From Paracoccus ravus (GTDB lineage Bacteria > Pseudomonadota > Alphaproteobacteria > Rhodobacterales > Rhodobacteraceae), in NCBI RefSeq assembly GCF_004522175.1, contig NZ_SDEB01000028.1, forward strand, positions 1 through 44,056: a stretch of DNA of 44,056 nucleotides, read 5' to 3'. This document shows, one piece after another, positions 8,367-17,662 of this stretch. The notes under the pieces were generated by a model. That model searched no databases and was not told where the DNA came from. It saw only the letters and a program-made list of their open reading frames with translations. Within the stretch, counting starts at the first letter, position 1. Each line of letters opens with the position of its first letter. Both the position numbers and the translations under genes were made by a program.

Positions 8367-9971
8367 TTATTCGGCCAGATCAACCGTTTCGAAGGTGTAG
8401 TCACCCAGCGGCGACTGAACGAAGCCGGTGACGTTTTTCGCCATCGGAACGTATTGCGTCGAGTGGGCCAGCGTCGCCCAAGGCGCCTGATCCTTGAAGA
8501 TCACCTGAGCTTCTTCATAGAGCTTGGTGCGCTCGGCCTGATCCGAGCTTGCCTTGGCCTTGGCCAGCAGCGCCGAGAACTCGTCATTGCACCAGAAGGC
8601 ACGGTTGGCACCGCCCTCTTCGGCCGAGGCGCAGGACAGCAGAACCGACAGGAAGTTGTCCGGATCGCCATTGTCGCCGGTCCAGCCCAGGATGACGGCG
8701 CCCTTGCGGCCCGCTTCCATCGACTTTTTCAGGTATTCGCCCCACTCATAGGACACGATCTCGACCTTGACGCCGACCTTGGCGAAGTCGGACTGGATGA
8801 TCTCGGCGGCGCGGCGCGCGTTCGGCATGTAGGGACGCTGCACCGGCATCGCCCAGACTTCCATGGTCAGATCCTTGACGCCGGCATCTTCCAGCATCTT
8901 TTTCGCTGCTTCGGGATCGTATTTGTCGTCCTCGATGGCGGCGTTATAGGACCACATGGTCGGCGGGATCGGGTTCTTGGCGACCTCGGCATTGCCTTGG
9001 TAGACGGCGTCGATCAGAGCCTTCTTGTCCATGGCCATGTTGAGGGCCTTGCGGACTTCCGGCTTGTCGAAGGGCGCGACGGTGGTGTTGTAGGCCAGAT
9101 AGCCCACGTTCAGACCGGCTTGCTCGTCCAGCTTCAGGTTCGGGTCAGCCTTGATGTCGGCCAGATCGGCCGGGGCCGGATAGGGCATCAGGTGGCATTC
9201 GCCGGCCTTCAGCTTCTGCAGGCGCACCGAGGCGTCCGGGGTGATCGCAAAGACCAGATCGTCGATCTTGGGCGCTTCGCCCCAGTAATCGGCGTTCTTC
9301 TGGTAACGGATGACCGCGTCCTTCTGGTAAGCGACGAACTTGAACGGGCCGGTGCCGATCGGCGCGTTGTTCAGGTCTTCCATCGTGCCGGCAGCCTGCA
9401 GCGTGTCGGCGTATTCTTTCGAGACGACCGAGACGAAGGGCATGGCGACGTTGGCGAGGAACGGCGCTTCCGGCGAGTTCAGGGTGAACTTGACCGTATT
9501 GTCATCGACCTTCTCGATCGACTTCACCAGTTTGTCCATCTCCATCGAGCTGTAATACTCGTAGGTGATGCCCGAGATATAGGCGTGCCACGGATCGTCG
9601 GCATTGGCCTGACGGTTGAACGTGAAGATCACGTCATCGGCGTTGAAATCACGCGACGGGGTGAACTTGTCGTTCGAGTGGAACTTGACGCCCTTGCGCA
9701 GGTGGAAGGTATAGGTCAGGCCGTCTTCCGAGACCTCCCAGCTTTCCGCCAGTGCCGGCTCGATTTCGGTCGTGCCGGGCTTGAACTGAACGAGCCGGTT
9801 GTAGATCGCATGGCCCGAGGCGTCGAAAGTCGTGCCCGCGGTATAGGGCGCGGGGTCGAAACCTTCCGGCGAGCCTTCCGAGCAATACACGAAAGTCTTG
9901 GCGTGCAGCGGCGCGGCGGCCATCAGCGCAAGCGCCGACGCGGCCAGGAACCGAGTGGAGAAGATCGACAT
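8367..9971 (-). CDS. dppA: Periplasmic dipeptide/oligopeptide-binding protein (DppA-like)
   Basis: 534 aa, the normal size for family-5 solute-binding proteins. A signal peptide ends near residue 24 (APLHA), so it is periplasmic. The mature N-terminus KTFVYCSEGSPEGFDP and the segment YNRLVQFKPGTTEIEP are typical of DppA. It captures peptides and hands them to DppBC. The ATG at 9971 has a strong ribosome binding site (GGGAGG, 5 nt). First gene of the dpp operon. Peptide is the best guess, since family-5 proteins may also bind other solutes. Confidence 0.85.
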   Translation of the reverse strand: MSIFSTRFLAASALALMAAAPLHAKTFVYCSEGSPEGFDPAPYTAGTTFDASGHAIYNRLVQFKPGTTEIEPALAESWEVSEDGLTYTFHLRKGVKFHSNDKFTPSRDFNADDVIFTFNRQANADDPWHAYISGITYEYYSSMEMDKLVKSIEKVDDNTVKFTLNSPEAPFLANVAMPFVSVVSKEYADTLQAAGTMEDLNNAPIGTGPFKFVAYQKDAVIRYQKNADYWGEAPKIDDLVFAITPDASVRLQKLKAGECHLMPYPAPADLADIKADPNLKLDEQAGLNVGYLAYNTTVAPFDKPEVRKALNMAMDKKALIDAVYQGNAEVAKNPIPPTMWSYNAAIEDDKYDPEAAKKMLEDAGVKDLTMEVWAMPVQRPYMPNARRAAEIIQSDFAKVGVKVEIVSYEWGEYLKKSMEAGRKGAVILGWTGDNGDPDNFLSVLLSCASAEEGGANRAFWCNDEFSALLAKAKASSDQAERTKLYEEAQVIFKDQAPWATLAHSTQYVPMAKNVTGFVQSPLGDYTFETVDLAE

Positions 9972-10173
9972 TTTGCCTCCCAGCAGATGAGTTTTTTCTT
10001 CGGGCCCGATGCAAACCAATCCAATCAAGAGGTCAAGGGCCACGTTTCCAAGCTTTGGCATTTATTGCGAATTTACGCTACGGAATACATCAGAATCACG
10101 AAACTTTCGTCATTCAGCCACCAAGAATGCAGGAAGCTTTTCCCTGGGCGCATGGCCGGTATTTGCCTATGCG
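9972..10173 (-). promoter_or_regulatory. Leader and promoter region of the dpp operon
   Basis: Non-coding and AT-richer than its flanks. It carries a short interrupted palindrome, ACGAAACTTTCGT, at 10098..10110. On the minus strand a TTGACC hexamer lies between that palindrome and dppA, but no good -10 matches it, so the promoter is not pinned down. Confidence 0.3.
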
Positions 10174-10204
10174 AAAGGGCAAGCGGTCATTCCGCTTGCC
10201 CTTT
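10174..10204 (-). terminator. Terminator of the tog/GH28/GH105/kdgF operon
   Basis: AAAGGGCAAGCGG and CCGCTTGCCCTTT form a perfect 13-bp stem with loop TCATT, about 57 bp past the kdgF stop. On the minus strand the right-hand side ends in CCCTTT. It separates this operon from the dpp promoter. Confidence 0.75.
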
Positions 10205-10260
10205 GGTCCTTTTCGGCCGGTCCCAGAAAGGCCGCAGCGAAAGCGCGGCGGGACCGGGCG

Positions 10261-10575
10261 CTATAGAAAATCGTCGCGACGCGGGGTGAAGCAGTCGATC
10301 AATTCGCCCGGTTCCAGACATTCACAACCATGCGTCACCCCCGAAGGGATGACGATGCTGTCGCCGATGCCAAGGTCTAGAACCTCATCGCCGCGGAAGA
10401 ACCTGAAACGGCCCCGGGCAACATAGGTGGATTGGGTATGGGGATGGCTGTGCAGCGCGCCACAGGCGCCCTGGTCGAAACGGAACGACACGACCATCAG
10501 CTCCGCATTCTCGGCCAGAACCTGACGGGCGACTCCCTGATCGGGATGGGCGACGGGATAAGCGGGACGCGACAT
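10261..10575 (-). CDS. kdgF: KdgF-like cupin, unsaturated uronate linearisation
   Basis: 104-aa single-domain cupin. The metal-binding motif HSHPHTQ and the later VTHGC supply the histidines of the cupin site. Sequence and length fit KdgF, which in the cytoplasm speeds the ring opening of 4,5-unsaturated galacturonate to 5-keto-4-deoxyuronate (DKI). ATG 10575 has AGGAG upstream. It is the last gene of the operon behind GH105, the enzyme that releases its substrate, and its product is the substrate of KduI (25327..26151). This context makes KdgF much more likely than a generic cupin. Confidence 0.8.
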   Translation of the reverse strand: MSRPAYPVAHPDQGVARQVLAENAELMVVSFRFDQGACGALHSHPHTQSTYVARGRFRFFRGDEVLDLGIGDSIVIPSGVTHGCECLEPGELIDCFTPRRDDFL

Positions 10576-10648
10576 GGGTATCTCCTCATTCATGGATGGC
10601 TTTATTGCTTGGGCCGCCGCGCAGGACAAGCACCTGCGAGGCCCGGAT

Positions 10649-11752
10649 CTATTCCGCCGCCAGCGAGGTGACCCGTTCGCTTTCCGCCCAGGCCATCATC
10701 AGCGGGCCGACCCCCTTCGCATCGTCCTGCACCACCGGCTCTGTCAGGTAATATTCCGGGGTCCCGTCGCGATAGATGCCGTCAAAGCCACCCAGACCGG
10801 CGACATGGCAGATGCCCTGGAAATGCGACTGGCCACCTTCCATGACGACCCGGGCCTGCAAGGCGTCGAGCGCCTTCAGACCACTGTCGCGAAGTCGCTC
10901 GCCTTCGGATCCCGAAATCAGCCCCAGCCGCGCCGCGCGCAGGAAGGCATAGGCGAACATGGCCGAGGCCGAGCTTTCCTCGTAATTCCCCGCAAGCCCC
11001 GGATTGTCCAGCACCTGCGGCCAAAGACCGCTCGATCCCTGCAGATCCGCGACGGCAAGCAGCATCCGCCGGGTCCGCTGGCGCAACGCCGCCGTCGCAC
11101 CATCCTCGCGCAGCAAAGCCAGCGCATCGACCAGCGCCATGGCCAGCCAGCCCATCGCCCGCGCCCAGACGGCAGGGGACTTGCCGGTCTCGGGATCCGA
11201 CCAGCTTTGCGCGCGGCTTTCGTCATAGCCATGCACGTAAAGCCCCGAGGCGGTCGCGGTCACATCCAGCGCTGTCTGGAACTGGGTCAGGGCATCCTTG
11301 ATCCGCTCGGTCTCGCCCGTGACCAGCCCGTATTCGATCTGGAAGGGCAGCCCCATGTAAAGACCGTCGAGCCAGACCTGATGCGGATAGCGCAGCTTGT
11401 GCCAGTAATTGCCCAGGCTGATGCGCGGATGCCGGTCAAGCTGGTCGGCGAGCCGTCTTGCCGCCGCAAGGTAACGCGCCTCGCCCGTCTCGCGCCACAA
11501 AGAAAACAGCACCCGACCGGCAAGAATATTGTCGATATTGAATTCATCGGCGTTATACCCCGCCAATTCGCCCTCGGGGCCGACCTGCGCATCGACAAGC
11601 CGTCGCAGATGCGCGCGCCACCGCGGATCGGCGGTGACATCATAAAGCAGATCCAGACCGCGATAGATGCAGCCATCCTCATAGCACCAGGGCCCGCCCT
11701 TATAGGCACGGTAATCGCGGCAGAAGGCGTCAAAATAATCGGTGAGTGGCAT
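10649..11752 (-). CDS. GH105 unsaturated galacturonyl/rhamnogalacturonyl hydrolase
   Basis: 367 aa with the alpha/alpha-barrel pattern of glycoside hydrolase family 105 (YteR, YesR, RhiN). Two aspartates in the expected contexts, Asp74 (FNIDNI) and Asp129 (WLDGLYMGLPF), match the catalytic pair of YteR. MFAYAFLRAARLG and GGFDGIYRDGTPEYYLTEP are further family landmarks. No signal peptide, so it cleaves imported oligomers in the cytoplasm, removing the unsaturated galacturonate from the non-reducing end. I favour ATG 11752 (GAGGTG upstream). An ATG at 11764 would overlap the GH28 stop by 4 nt. KdgF downstream uses its product. Whether it prefers galacturonate or rhamnose at the next position cannot be told. 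Confidence 0.85.
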   Translation of the reverse strand: MPLTDYFDAFCRDYRAYKGGPWCYEDGCIYRGLDLLYDVTADPRWRAHLRRLVDAQVGPEGELAGYNADEFNIDNILAGRVLFSLWRETGEARYLAAARRLADQLDRHPRISLGNYWHKLRYPHQVWLDGLYMGLPFQIEYGLVTGETERIKDALTQFQTALDVTATASGLYVHGYDESRAQSWSDPETGKSPAVWARAMGWLAMALVDALALLREDGATAALRQRTRRMLLAVADLQGSSGLWPQVLDNPGLAGNYEESSASAMFAYAFLRAARLGLISGSEGERLRDSGLKALDALQARVVMEGGQSHFQGICHVAGLGGFDGIYRDGTPEYYLTEPVVQDDAKGVGPLMMAWAESERVTSLAAE

Positions 11753-11760
11753 GGCGCACC

Positions 11761-13293
11761 TCATTCAAGTGTAATCCGGGCGAGCGACAGCAGCGCGGCG
11801 TCGTCGCAATCAATATCTGCCTGTTCGGCCAGAAGCGTTTCGTGGCGCATCGCGCGGACGCGGTCAGCCATGTCAGGCGCGGTCGGCATGGCATCCGGAT
11901 CAAGCGAGCAAATCCGCAGCCGCCGCACGCGGACATCCTCGATCGGCGATTCCGGCAGACCAAGAAACGCGCCCGCCGCATGGGCCAGCCCGTCCAGCGT
12001 GACATCCTCGATGGTGATGCCGCTGATCCGGGGTGTCCGGTCATTGACCGGCGCGGCAGCGCGGTCCTGCACCCAGTTCGCATGGCCGTCCGGATCGCAA
12101 TGGTAATGCGCATTGACCGAGATCGCCGTCTGCACCCCCCGCATCGCCACCCGACGCATCGCGATGCCCGAGACCGCGCCACCCCTGCCGCGCCTGGTCT
12201 TGATGCGCAGTCCGCGATCGGTGCCGATCATCTCGCAATCCTCGATGGCGACATCATGGACGCCGCCCGACATTTCCGAACCGATGACCAGCCCGCCATG
12301 GCCCCGTTCCATCAGGCAATGGCGCACGCGGATATGACGGGTTTCGTCAAGGTGATCGGCCTCGCCGTTCGGACCGCGCTTGCCCGCCTTGACCGCGATG
12401 CAATCGTCACCGACGGAAAAGCGGATACCCTGCAATTCGACATCGCGGCACATTTCCGGGTTGAAGCCGTCGGTATTCGGGCTGTCATGCGGGGCCTCGA
12501 TGGTCAGACCCGCCGCCATCAGCCGGTCGCAGCCCTGCGGGTGGATCGTCCAGCTTGGCGCATTGCGGATGGTGAAGCCCAGCAGCGTCACATCGCTGCA
12601 GCCGATCAGGTGCAATCCGCGCGGACGGCGCGCGCCATCGCGGGTTTCTTTGGGCCAAGACCACCAGTCGCCAAGATCGCCAGAGGCGTCGATCACCCCC
12701 CTGCCCTCGATCACCAGCCGTTCGGCCGCTATGGCGAAAAGCCCGGCGGCAAAGCAGGTTGCAGGCAGGCCCTCCCAGCTTCCCAGCATCCGGCCATCCG
12801 CATCCCGCGCAGGCAGGATCGGCCAGGCTGATCGGTCCGAGGGCGCGCGCAACACCGCCCCTTCGGAAAGATGCAGGGTCATGTCCGAGCGCAGTTCGAC
12901 CGGGGCGCTAAGCCAGTTGCCGCGCGGCAGGATCAACGCCCCGCCCAGCGGCAGCCTGGCAATGGCACCTGAGAGGATCGCAGCGTTATGGCGCGCGGCC
13001 CCCAGATCGCCATGCGCGGCGTCCTCGATCAGACCCTCTGGTTGAACTGCTCCTGCGCAAGGGGCGGTTTCAACGTCGATTTCATCCATCCCCTCGACCG
13101 CCAGCCGGTAAGTGGTCGCGGGTTTCAGATCATCCAATATCAGCACGGCCTGACCGGCCGAGCCCCGTCGCTCGGTCATTCCGCGCGCGGTCAACCGCCA
13201 TTCCAGAGCGTGCGGCAGATGGAAAAGCGCATCCTTGACGGGAAGCCGCAGGGCAGCGGCCCGCGCCGTCACGGCGAGGGGGATCGGTGTCAT
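11761..13293 (-). CDS. GH28 polygalacturonase, probably cytoplasmic and exo-acting
   Basis: 510 aa. Residues about 1-80 form a beta-type (fibronectin III-like) domain ending in [13 protein letters not shown]. The right-handed beta-helix follows. All four GH28 signature sites are present: NTD (273-275), DD (296-297), GHG (331-333) and RIK (363-365). It hydrolyses alpha-1,4 linkages between galacturonates, giving saturated galacturonate. There is no signal peptide, unlike most secreted pectinases. With the N-terminal domain, this resembles exo-polygalacturonases that trim imported oligomers. The start is ATG 13293, since a second ATG two codons earlier sits only 1 nt from the AAAAGG. The 3' end is next to or overlapping the GH105 start. 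Confidence 0.9.
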   Translation of the reverse strand: MTPIPLAVTARAAALRLPVKDALFHLPHALEWRLTARGMTERRGSAGQAVLILDDLKPATTYRLAVEGMDEIDVETAPCAGAVQPEGLIEDAAHGDLGAARHNAAILSGAIARLPLGGALILPRGNWLSAPVELRSDMTLHLSEGAVLRAPSDRSAWPILPARDADGRMLGSWEGLPATCFAAGLFAIAAERLVIEGRGVIDASGDLGDWWSWPKETRDGARRPRGLHLIGCSDVTLLGFTIRNAPSWTIHPQGCDRLMAAGLTIEAPHDSPNTDGFNPEMCRDVELQGIRFSVGDDCIAVKAGKRGPNGEADHLDETRHIRVRHCLMERGHGGLVIGSEMSGGVHDVAIEDCEMIGTDRGLRIKTRRGRGGAVSGIAMRRVAMRGVQTAISVNAHYHCDPDGHANWVQDRAAAPVNDRTPRISGITIEDVTLDGLAHAAGAFLGLPESPIEDVRVRRLRICSLDPDAMPTAPDMADRVRAMRHETLLAEQADIDCDDAALLSLARITLE

Positions 13294-13313
13294 GGTCATG
13301 CCTTTTGCGATAT

Positions 13314-13341
13314 GCCCGCCCCGCGATCAGGCGCGGCGGGC
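13314..13341 (-). other. Hairpin after the sugar-binding protein gene
   Basis: GCCCGCCCCGC and GCGCGGCGGGC pair over 10 of 11 positions with loop GATCAG. It lies in the 55-bp gap between the togB-like gene and the GH28 gene and has no T-tract, so it is probably an mRNA-stabilising or partial termination hairpin. Confidence 0.6.
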
Positions 13342-13348
13342 GGAGTCG

Positions 13349-14614
13349 TCAGTCGAACTCGGCCAGAACGTCGTTCGTGCCGTCGATGATCTGCTGGGCG
13401 GCATCTTCGGCCGAGATCTGGCCATAGGCATATTCCTCGAGCGTATCGATGAAGTTGCCACGGATTTCCGGATGCTCGTTGAAGGGCGAGATGACCGGCC
13501 CCTTGGCCGCGACCACGATTTCATTCGCGGCGCGAACCTCGGGTTCACCCTCGCCCGCCAGACGCTCGGCTGCGACCTTCGAGGAAGGCAGCCCGCGCGA
13601 CGTGCCCAGCGCGTCGATCCCTTCGGGTTCGTTCAGAAGACAGTTCAACACCTGCGCAGCGGCCTCGGGGTTCTTCGAATTCTTCGAGATCGAAAGCAGC
13701 ATCGACGGCTTGCGATAGACGCCATCCGTGACCGCGCCCTCCACATGCAGCATCGGCACAGGCTTGAGGACCTGACCTTCCTGCAGCGGGTCGGCATATT
13801 TTGAATAGGTCGAATCCCATTCATAGGAACCGGCGATCTTGCCGGCAGCCCAGTCGGGTTTCTCGAAGAGGTTGACGTTGCCGTCCGAGGCTTCCTGCTT
13901 TTGCGAGCGGATCGCGCCGATCTCGACCAGATGACCAAGGAAGTTGATCCCGGCGGTCAGTTCCTCGGGGGTCCATGCGACGCGGTTGGTCGCGGGGTCC
14001 ACCAGATCCTTGCCGGTTTTCTGAACCACGGCCAGAGTGACCAGAAGCTGCGCGGTTTCCTTCACCGCGTTGAAGGAATAGTGATCCTCGCCCAGCTTCT
14101 CTTTCAGCACCTTGGTCGCGGCTTCAAGCTCGGACCACGAGCTCGGGATCGCGACGCCAGCCTTCTGGAACGTGGTTTCATTGAAGAAGAAAGCCCGGCC
14201 CGTGGTCGAAACCGAGATCCCCTGCAACTTGCCGTCCACGGAGCCGGAATTCAGGTCATCCTCGCTCCATTGGCTCAGGTCCAGCCCGCTGACGGCGCGC
14301 AGATCGGCAAAGCCGGTGCCATCGCGCGAGAACAGCGGCAGCCACGGCCAGTTCACCTGGATGATGTCGGCCTCGGTTCCGCCGGCCATCTGCGTGGTCA
14401 GCTTTTCCAGATAGCCGTCAAAGCCGGTGAACTCGCCCTTGATGGTGTGGCCATGCTTCGCGCCGCAGGCTTCCAGCGCCTTCTGCGTCGCGACATGGCG
14501 GCTGTCCCCTCCCCACCACGACATGCGCAACTCGGCTGCCGAAGCGGTCTGCGCGATCACCATCGTGGTCAGCGCGGTTCCGGCGAGAATACCGGCAAAG
14601 CGTTTCAGTTTCAT
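13349..14614 (-). CDS. togB: Oligogalacturonide ABC importer binding protein (TogB-like)
   Basis: 421 aa with a signal peptide ending near residue 26 (TASA); a family-1 extracellular solute-binding protein. The mature start ELRMSWWGGDSRH closely resembles TogB of pectinolytic enterobacteria. The protein binds oligogalacturonides in the periplasm and delivers them to TogMN. ATG 14614 has GAGGGGAAAC upstream. The gene comes after the ATPase in the operon and before the intracellular hydrolases, consistent with import followed by hydrolysis. Other acidic or neutral oligosaccharides are possible. Confidence 0.75.
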   Translation of the reverse strand: MKLKRFAGILAGTALTTMVIAQTASAAELRMSWWGGDSRHVATQKALEACGAKHGHTIKGEFTGFDGYLEKLTTQMAGGTEADIIQVNWPWLPLFSRDGTGFADLRAVSGLDLSQWSEDDLNSGSVDGKLQGISVSTTGRAFFFNETTFQKAGVAIPSSWSELEAATKVLKEKLGEDHYSFNAVKETAQLLVTLAVVQKTGKDLVDPATNRVAWTPEELTAGINFLGHLVEIGAIRSQKQEASDGNVNLFEKPDWAAGKIAGSYEWDSTYSKYADPLQEGQVLKPVPMLHVEGAVTDGVYRKPSMLLSISKNSKNPEAAAQVLNCLLNEPEGIDALGTSRGLPSSKVAAERLAGEGEPEVRAANEIVVAAKGPVISPFNEHPEIRGNFIDTLEEYAYGQISAEDAAQQIIDGTNDVLAEFD

Positions 14615-14641
14615 GTTTCCCCTCCTCTGCAGCCTATGGAT

Positions 14642-15751
14642 TCAGGCGGCCAGCCTGTGCCGATGCAGCGAGACATTGCTGCCGTCGGCCTTGTCAAAGA
14701 TATTGATATGCTCGGCCGAGGGCTTCAGGCCGATGGTTTCGGTCCGACCCAGTTGCTCGAACTCGGCAGTGCCGACCACGGCGATGATTTTCTGCCCCTC
14801 CAACTCGGCATGAAGATAGACCTCATGGCCCATGAATTCGGCATTGGTCAGGCGTGCTTTGAGGCCCGAAGGGTCCAGCGCCAGATGCTGCGGGCGGATG
14901 CCCAGAACCGCATCCCGCGGTTGGGTGGAAAGCCGCGACAAGACCTCATCGCCCAAGGTCAGTCGTTGGCTGCCGATCACGAAGTGACCGCCCTGCAGAT
15001 TGCCTTCCAGCAGGTTCATTTCGGGGCTGCCGATAAAGCCCGCGACGAACAGATTGGCCGGATGGTTATACAGTTCCTTCGGCGTCGCGACTTGCATGAT
15101 GCGCCCAGCCTGCATGACGCAGATGCGGTCGCCCATCGTCATGGCCTCGGTCTGGTCATGGGTGACATAGATCACCGTCGAAGACAGGCCCTCGCCTTTC
15201 AGGCGGCGATGCAGTTCCGTGATCCGCACCCGCATCGAGGCCCGCAATTTCGCATCAAGGTTCGAGAGCGGCTCGTCAAAAAGGAACACGCTGGGCTTCT
15301 TGATCAGCGCGCGGCCAAGGGCGACGCGCTGCGCCTGACCGCCCGAAAGCTGCTTCGGCAAGCGGTCCAGAAGCGGCTCGATCTCAAGGATGCGGGCCAC
15401 ATCGGCAATGGCGGTTTCAATCTCTGGCTTGGACTTTCCGGCGATCTTCAAGCCAAAGGCCAAGTTCCCCCGCACCTTCATATGCGGGTAAAGCGCGTAA
15501 TTCTGGAACACCATCGCGATCGACCGCTTGCCCGGAGGCAGGTCGTTCACGCGCTGGTCGCCAATGATGACCTCACCGCCGGTAATATCCTCAAGGCCCG
15601 CGATCATCCGCAAAGTGGTGGATTTCGCGCAGCCCGAGGGGCCGACAAAGACCATGAACTCGCCATCCTCGATATCGAGGTTGATGCCATGCACGGCCTT
15701 GACCGAGCCACCATAGACTTTTTCGAGATTGCGAAGCTGGACGCGTGCCAT
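14642..15751 (-). CDS. togA: Sugar ABC importer ATPase (TogA/MalK type)
   Basis: 369-aa MalK-type ATPase with a C-terminal TOBE/OB regulatory region. Walker A is GPSGCAKST (37-45): the usual glycine before the lysine is alanine, a substitution I recall from some related alphaproteobacterial importers. Signature LSGGQAQR, Walker B FLFDEPLSNLD and switch YVTHDQTEAM are intact. It powers TogMN. ATG 15751 overlaps the stop of togN (TGATG), and AAGG lies a few bases upstream. The name rests on context, since MalK-type ATPases are alike across substrates. Confidence 0.8.
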   Translation of the reverse strand: MARVQLRNLEKVYGGSVKAVHGINLDIEDGEFMVFVGPSGCAKSTTLRMIAGLEDITGGEVIIGDQRVNDLPPGKRSIAMVFQNYALYPHMKVRGNLAFGLKIAGKSKPEIETAIADVARILEIEPLLDRLPKQLSGGQAQRVALGRALIKKPSVFLFDEPLSNLDAKLRASMRVRITELHRRLKGEGLSSTVIYVTHDQTEAMTMGDRICVMQAGRIMQVATPKELYNHPANLFVAGFIGSPEMNLLEGNLQGGHFVIGSQRLTLGDEVLSRLSTQPRDAVLGIRPQHLALDPSGLKARLTNAEFMGHEVYLHAELEGQKIIAVVGTAEFEQLGRTETIGLKPSAEHINIFDKADGSNVSLHRHRLAA

Positions 15752-16650
15752 CAGCCTTTTACCCCCCCAGAGGAAATACCTTCGATGAAATATCGCTGCG
15801 CGGCGAAGAAGATGATCAGTGCGGGCGCGATGGTCAGGACCGACATGGCGAGGATGCGGTTCCACTCGAAGGCTTCGGTTGTATCAATCGACAGTTTGAG
15901 CGCGAGGCTGACCGGATATTTGTCCACCGAGGACAGATAGATCAGCGGCCCAAGGAAGTCGTTCATCGTCCACATGAACTGGAACAGGCAGACCGAGATC
16001 AGCGCCGGGGCCAGCATCGGCACCACGATATAGACGAGCGTCTGCAGGCTGTTGGCGCCGTCCACGCGCGCGGCCTCCTCCATGTCGGAGGGCAGCGAGC
16101 GCAGGAATTGCACCAGCATGAAGACGAAGAACGCGTCCCCCGCCAAGGCCGACGGAACCCAAAGCGGCAGGAAGCTGTCGAGCCAGCCCAGATCGCGGAA
16201 CAGGATATATTGCGGGATGCGGGTCACCACGTTCGGCAACAGCAGTGTCGCGATGACGGTGGTGAACAGGATCTTCTTGAACGGGAAATCAAATCGCGCA
16301 AAGGCATAGGCCGCCATCGTGCAGCTGATCGCCGTGCCGATGGTTTTCGGCAGGATGATCAGGAACGAATTCCAGAAGAAGCGCCCGAATGTATAGGGCG
16401 TCGAGGTTTCCCAGCCTTTGATATAGCCGTCGAGCGTCGGGTTTTGCGGGATGAAGCCCGCGCCCGAGAAGATCTCGGAATTGGTCTTGAAGCTCGCTCC
16501 CACCAGCCAGATCAGCGGATAGAGCATCAAGAGCCCGACCACGAAGAGCAAGATATAGCGGATCGTGGCCGAGATCAGGCGCAGACGGGCACGTTTCGCT
16601 GCCTGCGCATCATTGAAGACGTCCATGTCCATCACGGCATTTGTGTCCAT
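15751..16650 (-). CDS. togN: Sugar ABC importer permease (TogN-like)
   Basis: 299-aa CUT1-family inner-membrane permease with six predicted helices, first at about 30-52 (YILLFVVGLLMLYPLIWLV). The EAA loop is MEEAARVDGANSLQTLVYIV. The end, QRYFIEGISSGGVKG, is the standard MalG-type ending. It forms the channel together with the next permease. The start ATG 16650 has GAGGAG upstream. The gene is tightly coupled on both sides, with 1 bp to togM and an overlap with togA. Confidence 0.8.
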   Translation of the reverse strand: MDTNAVMDMDVFNDAQAAKRARLRLISATIRYILLFVVGLLMLYPLIWLVGASFKTNSEIFSGAGFIPQNPTLDGYIKGWETSTPYTFGRFFWNSFLIILPKTIGTAISCTMAAYAFARFDFPFKKILFTTVIATLLLPNVVTRIPQYILFRDLGWLDSFLPLWVPSALAGDAFFVFMLVQFLRSLPSDMEEAARVDGANSLQTLVYIVVPMLAPALISVCLFQFMWTMNDFLGPLIYLSSVDKYPVSLALKLSIDTTEAFEWNRILAMSVLTIAPALIIFFAAQRYFIEGISSGGVKG

Positions 16651-16651
16651 G

Positions 16652-17533
16652 TCAGCTCCTCTTGTCGCCGGCGTAATAGACCCATTTTTTCGACGACCAG
16701 AAGGCGATCAGGGTCAGGACCATGATGATGCCGAAGAGCACCCAAGCGATGGCCGAGGCATAGCCCATGTTGAACTTCTTGAATGCCTCATCGTAGATGT
16801 AGAGCGGCAGCAGATAGGTCGATTTCAGCGGCCCGCCTTGGGTGATGATGTAGGGGCCGTTGAACTCTTGGAACGCCTGCACCATCTGCATGATCAGATT
16901 GAAGAAAATGACTGGCGTTAGCAGCGGCAGCGTGATCGAGAAGAACACCCGCGTCTTGCTCGCCCCGTCGATGGCTGCGGCTTCATAAAGCGACTTGTCG
17001 ATGGATTGCAGCGCCGCCAAGAAGATCACCATCGCCGAACCGAACTGCCAGCAGCGCAGCAGCGTGATGGTGAACAGCGCGTTGGTCGGGTCGCCGAACC
17101 AGTCCACCGGGGCTAAGCCCACCATGCCGAGCGCCATATTCACCAACCCTTCGGACGCGAACATATAGCGCCACAGCACCGCAATCGCGATCGAGCCGCC
17201 CAGGATCGAGGGCACATAGAAGGCCGTGCGGAAGAAATTGATGAATTTCAGCTTGTAGTTCAGGATCGCCGCGATGAAGAGCGCGAAGGCCAGCTTCACC
17301 GGCACGGTCAGGAACACATAGGTCAACGTGACCCAAAGCGACTTGTCGAAAGTGCGGTCGCGGGTGAAAAGTTTTTCGTAATTGGCCAGACCCGTCCAGC
17401 GAGGCTCGCTCATCAGGTCGTAGCGCGTAAAGCTCAGATAAAAGGATGCGACGAAGGGGATCGTGGTAAAGACCAGAAGCCCGACGATATAGGGGGCCAG
17501 ATAGGCCAGACCCAAAAGACGCTGGCGTCTCAT
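16652..17533 (-). CDS. togM: Sugar ABC importer permease (TogM-like)
   Basis: 293-aa MalF-type CUT1 permease; helices begin with LLGLAYLAPYIVGLLVFTTI. The EAA loop is SLYEAAAIDGASKTRVFFSI, and FQEFNGPYIITQGGP is a family landmark. First gene of the operon. I chose ATG 17533 (MRRQRLLG) because AGGGG is 7 nt upstream and because the longer frame extends into the divergent promoter with unlike sequence. With TogN, TogA and TogB it makes a complete importer, probably for oligogalacturonides. Confidence 0.8.
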   Translation of the reverse strand: MRRQRLLGLAYLAPYIVGLLVFTTIPFVASFYLSFTRYDLMSEPRWTGLANYEKLFTRDRTFDKSLWVTLTYVFLTVPVKLAFALFIAAILNYKLKFINFFRTAFYVPSILGGSIAIAVLWRYMFASEGLVNMALGMVGLAPVDWFGDPTNALFTITLLRCWQFGSAMVIFLAALQSIDKSLYEAAAIDGASKTRVFFSITLPLLTPVIFFNLIMQMVQAFQEFNGPYIITQGGPLKSTYLLPLYIYDEAFKKFNMGYASAIAWVLFGIIMVLTLIAFWSSKKWVYYAGDKRS

Positions 17534-17662
17534 GCGCGACCCCTTTCGGGACGCCGCGGCGCGCCAAAGCAAGATGCGGATTCGTGCAAGTGAAACCTCC
17601 AGACCGGGCCTCAGCATTTGGTGGCGCAGGTGCACCCCGATGCCGGCTTCCGATCTCCTCCC

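Noticed and set aside
8349..10289. A 646-codon open frame on the plus strand opposite dppA
   Set aside because: It is the antisense of a well-supported binding-protein gene. Its product is rich in Arg, Gly and His with no family features, as expected in GC-rich DNA where antisense frames stay open.
13901..15940. Long plus-strand frame opposite the togB and togA genes
   Set aside because: It spans two intact genes on the other strand and has no plausible start or domain. Codon bias of the opposite strand explains it.
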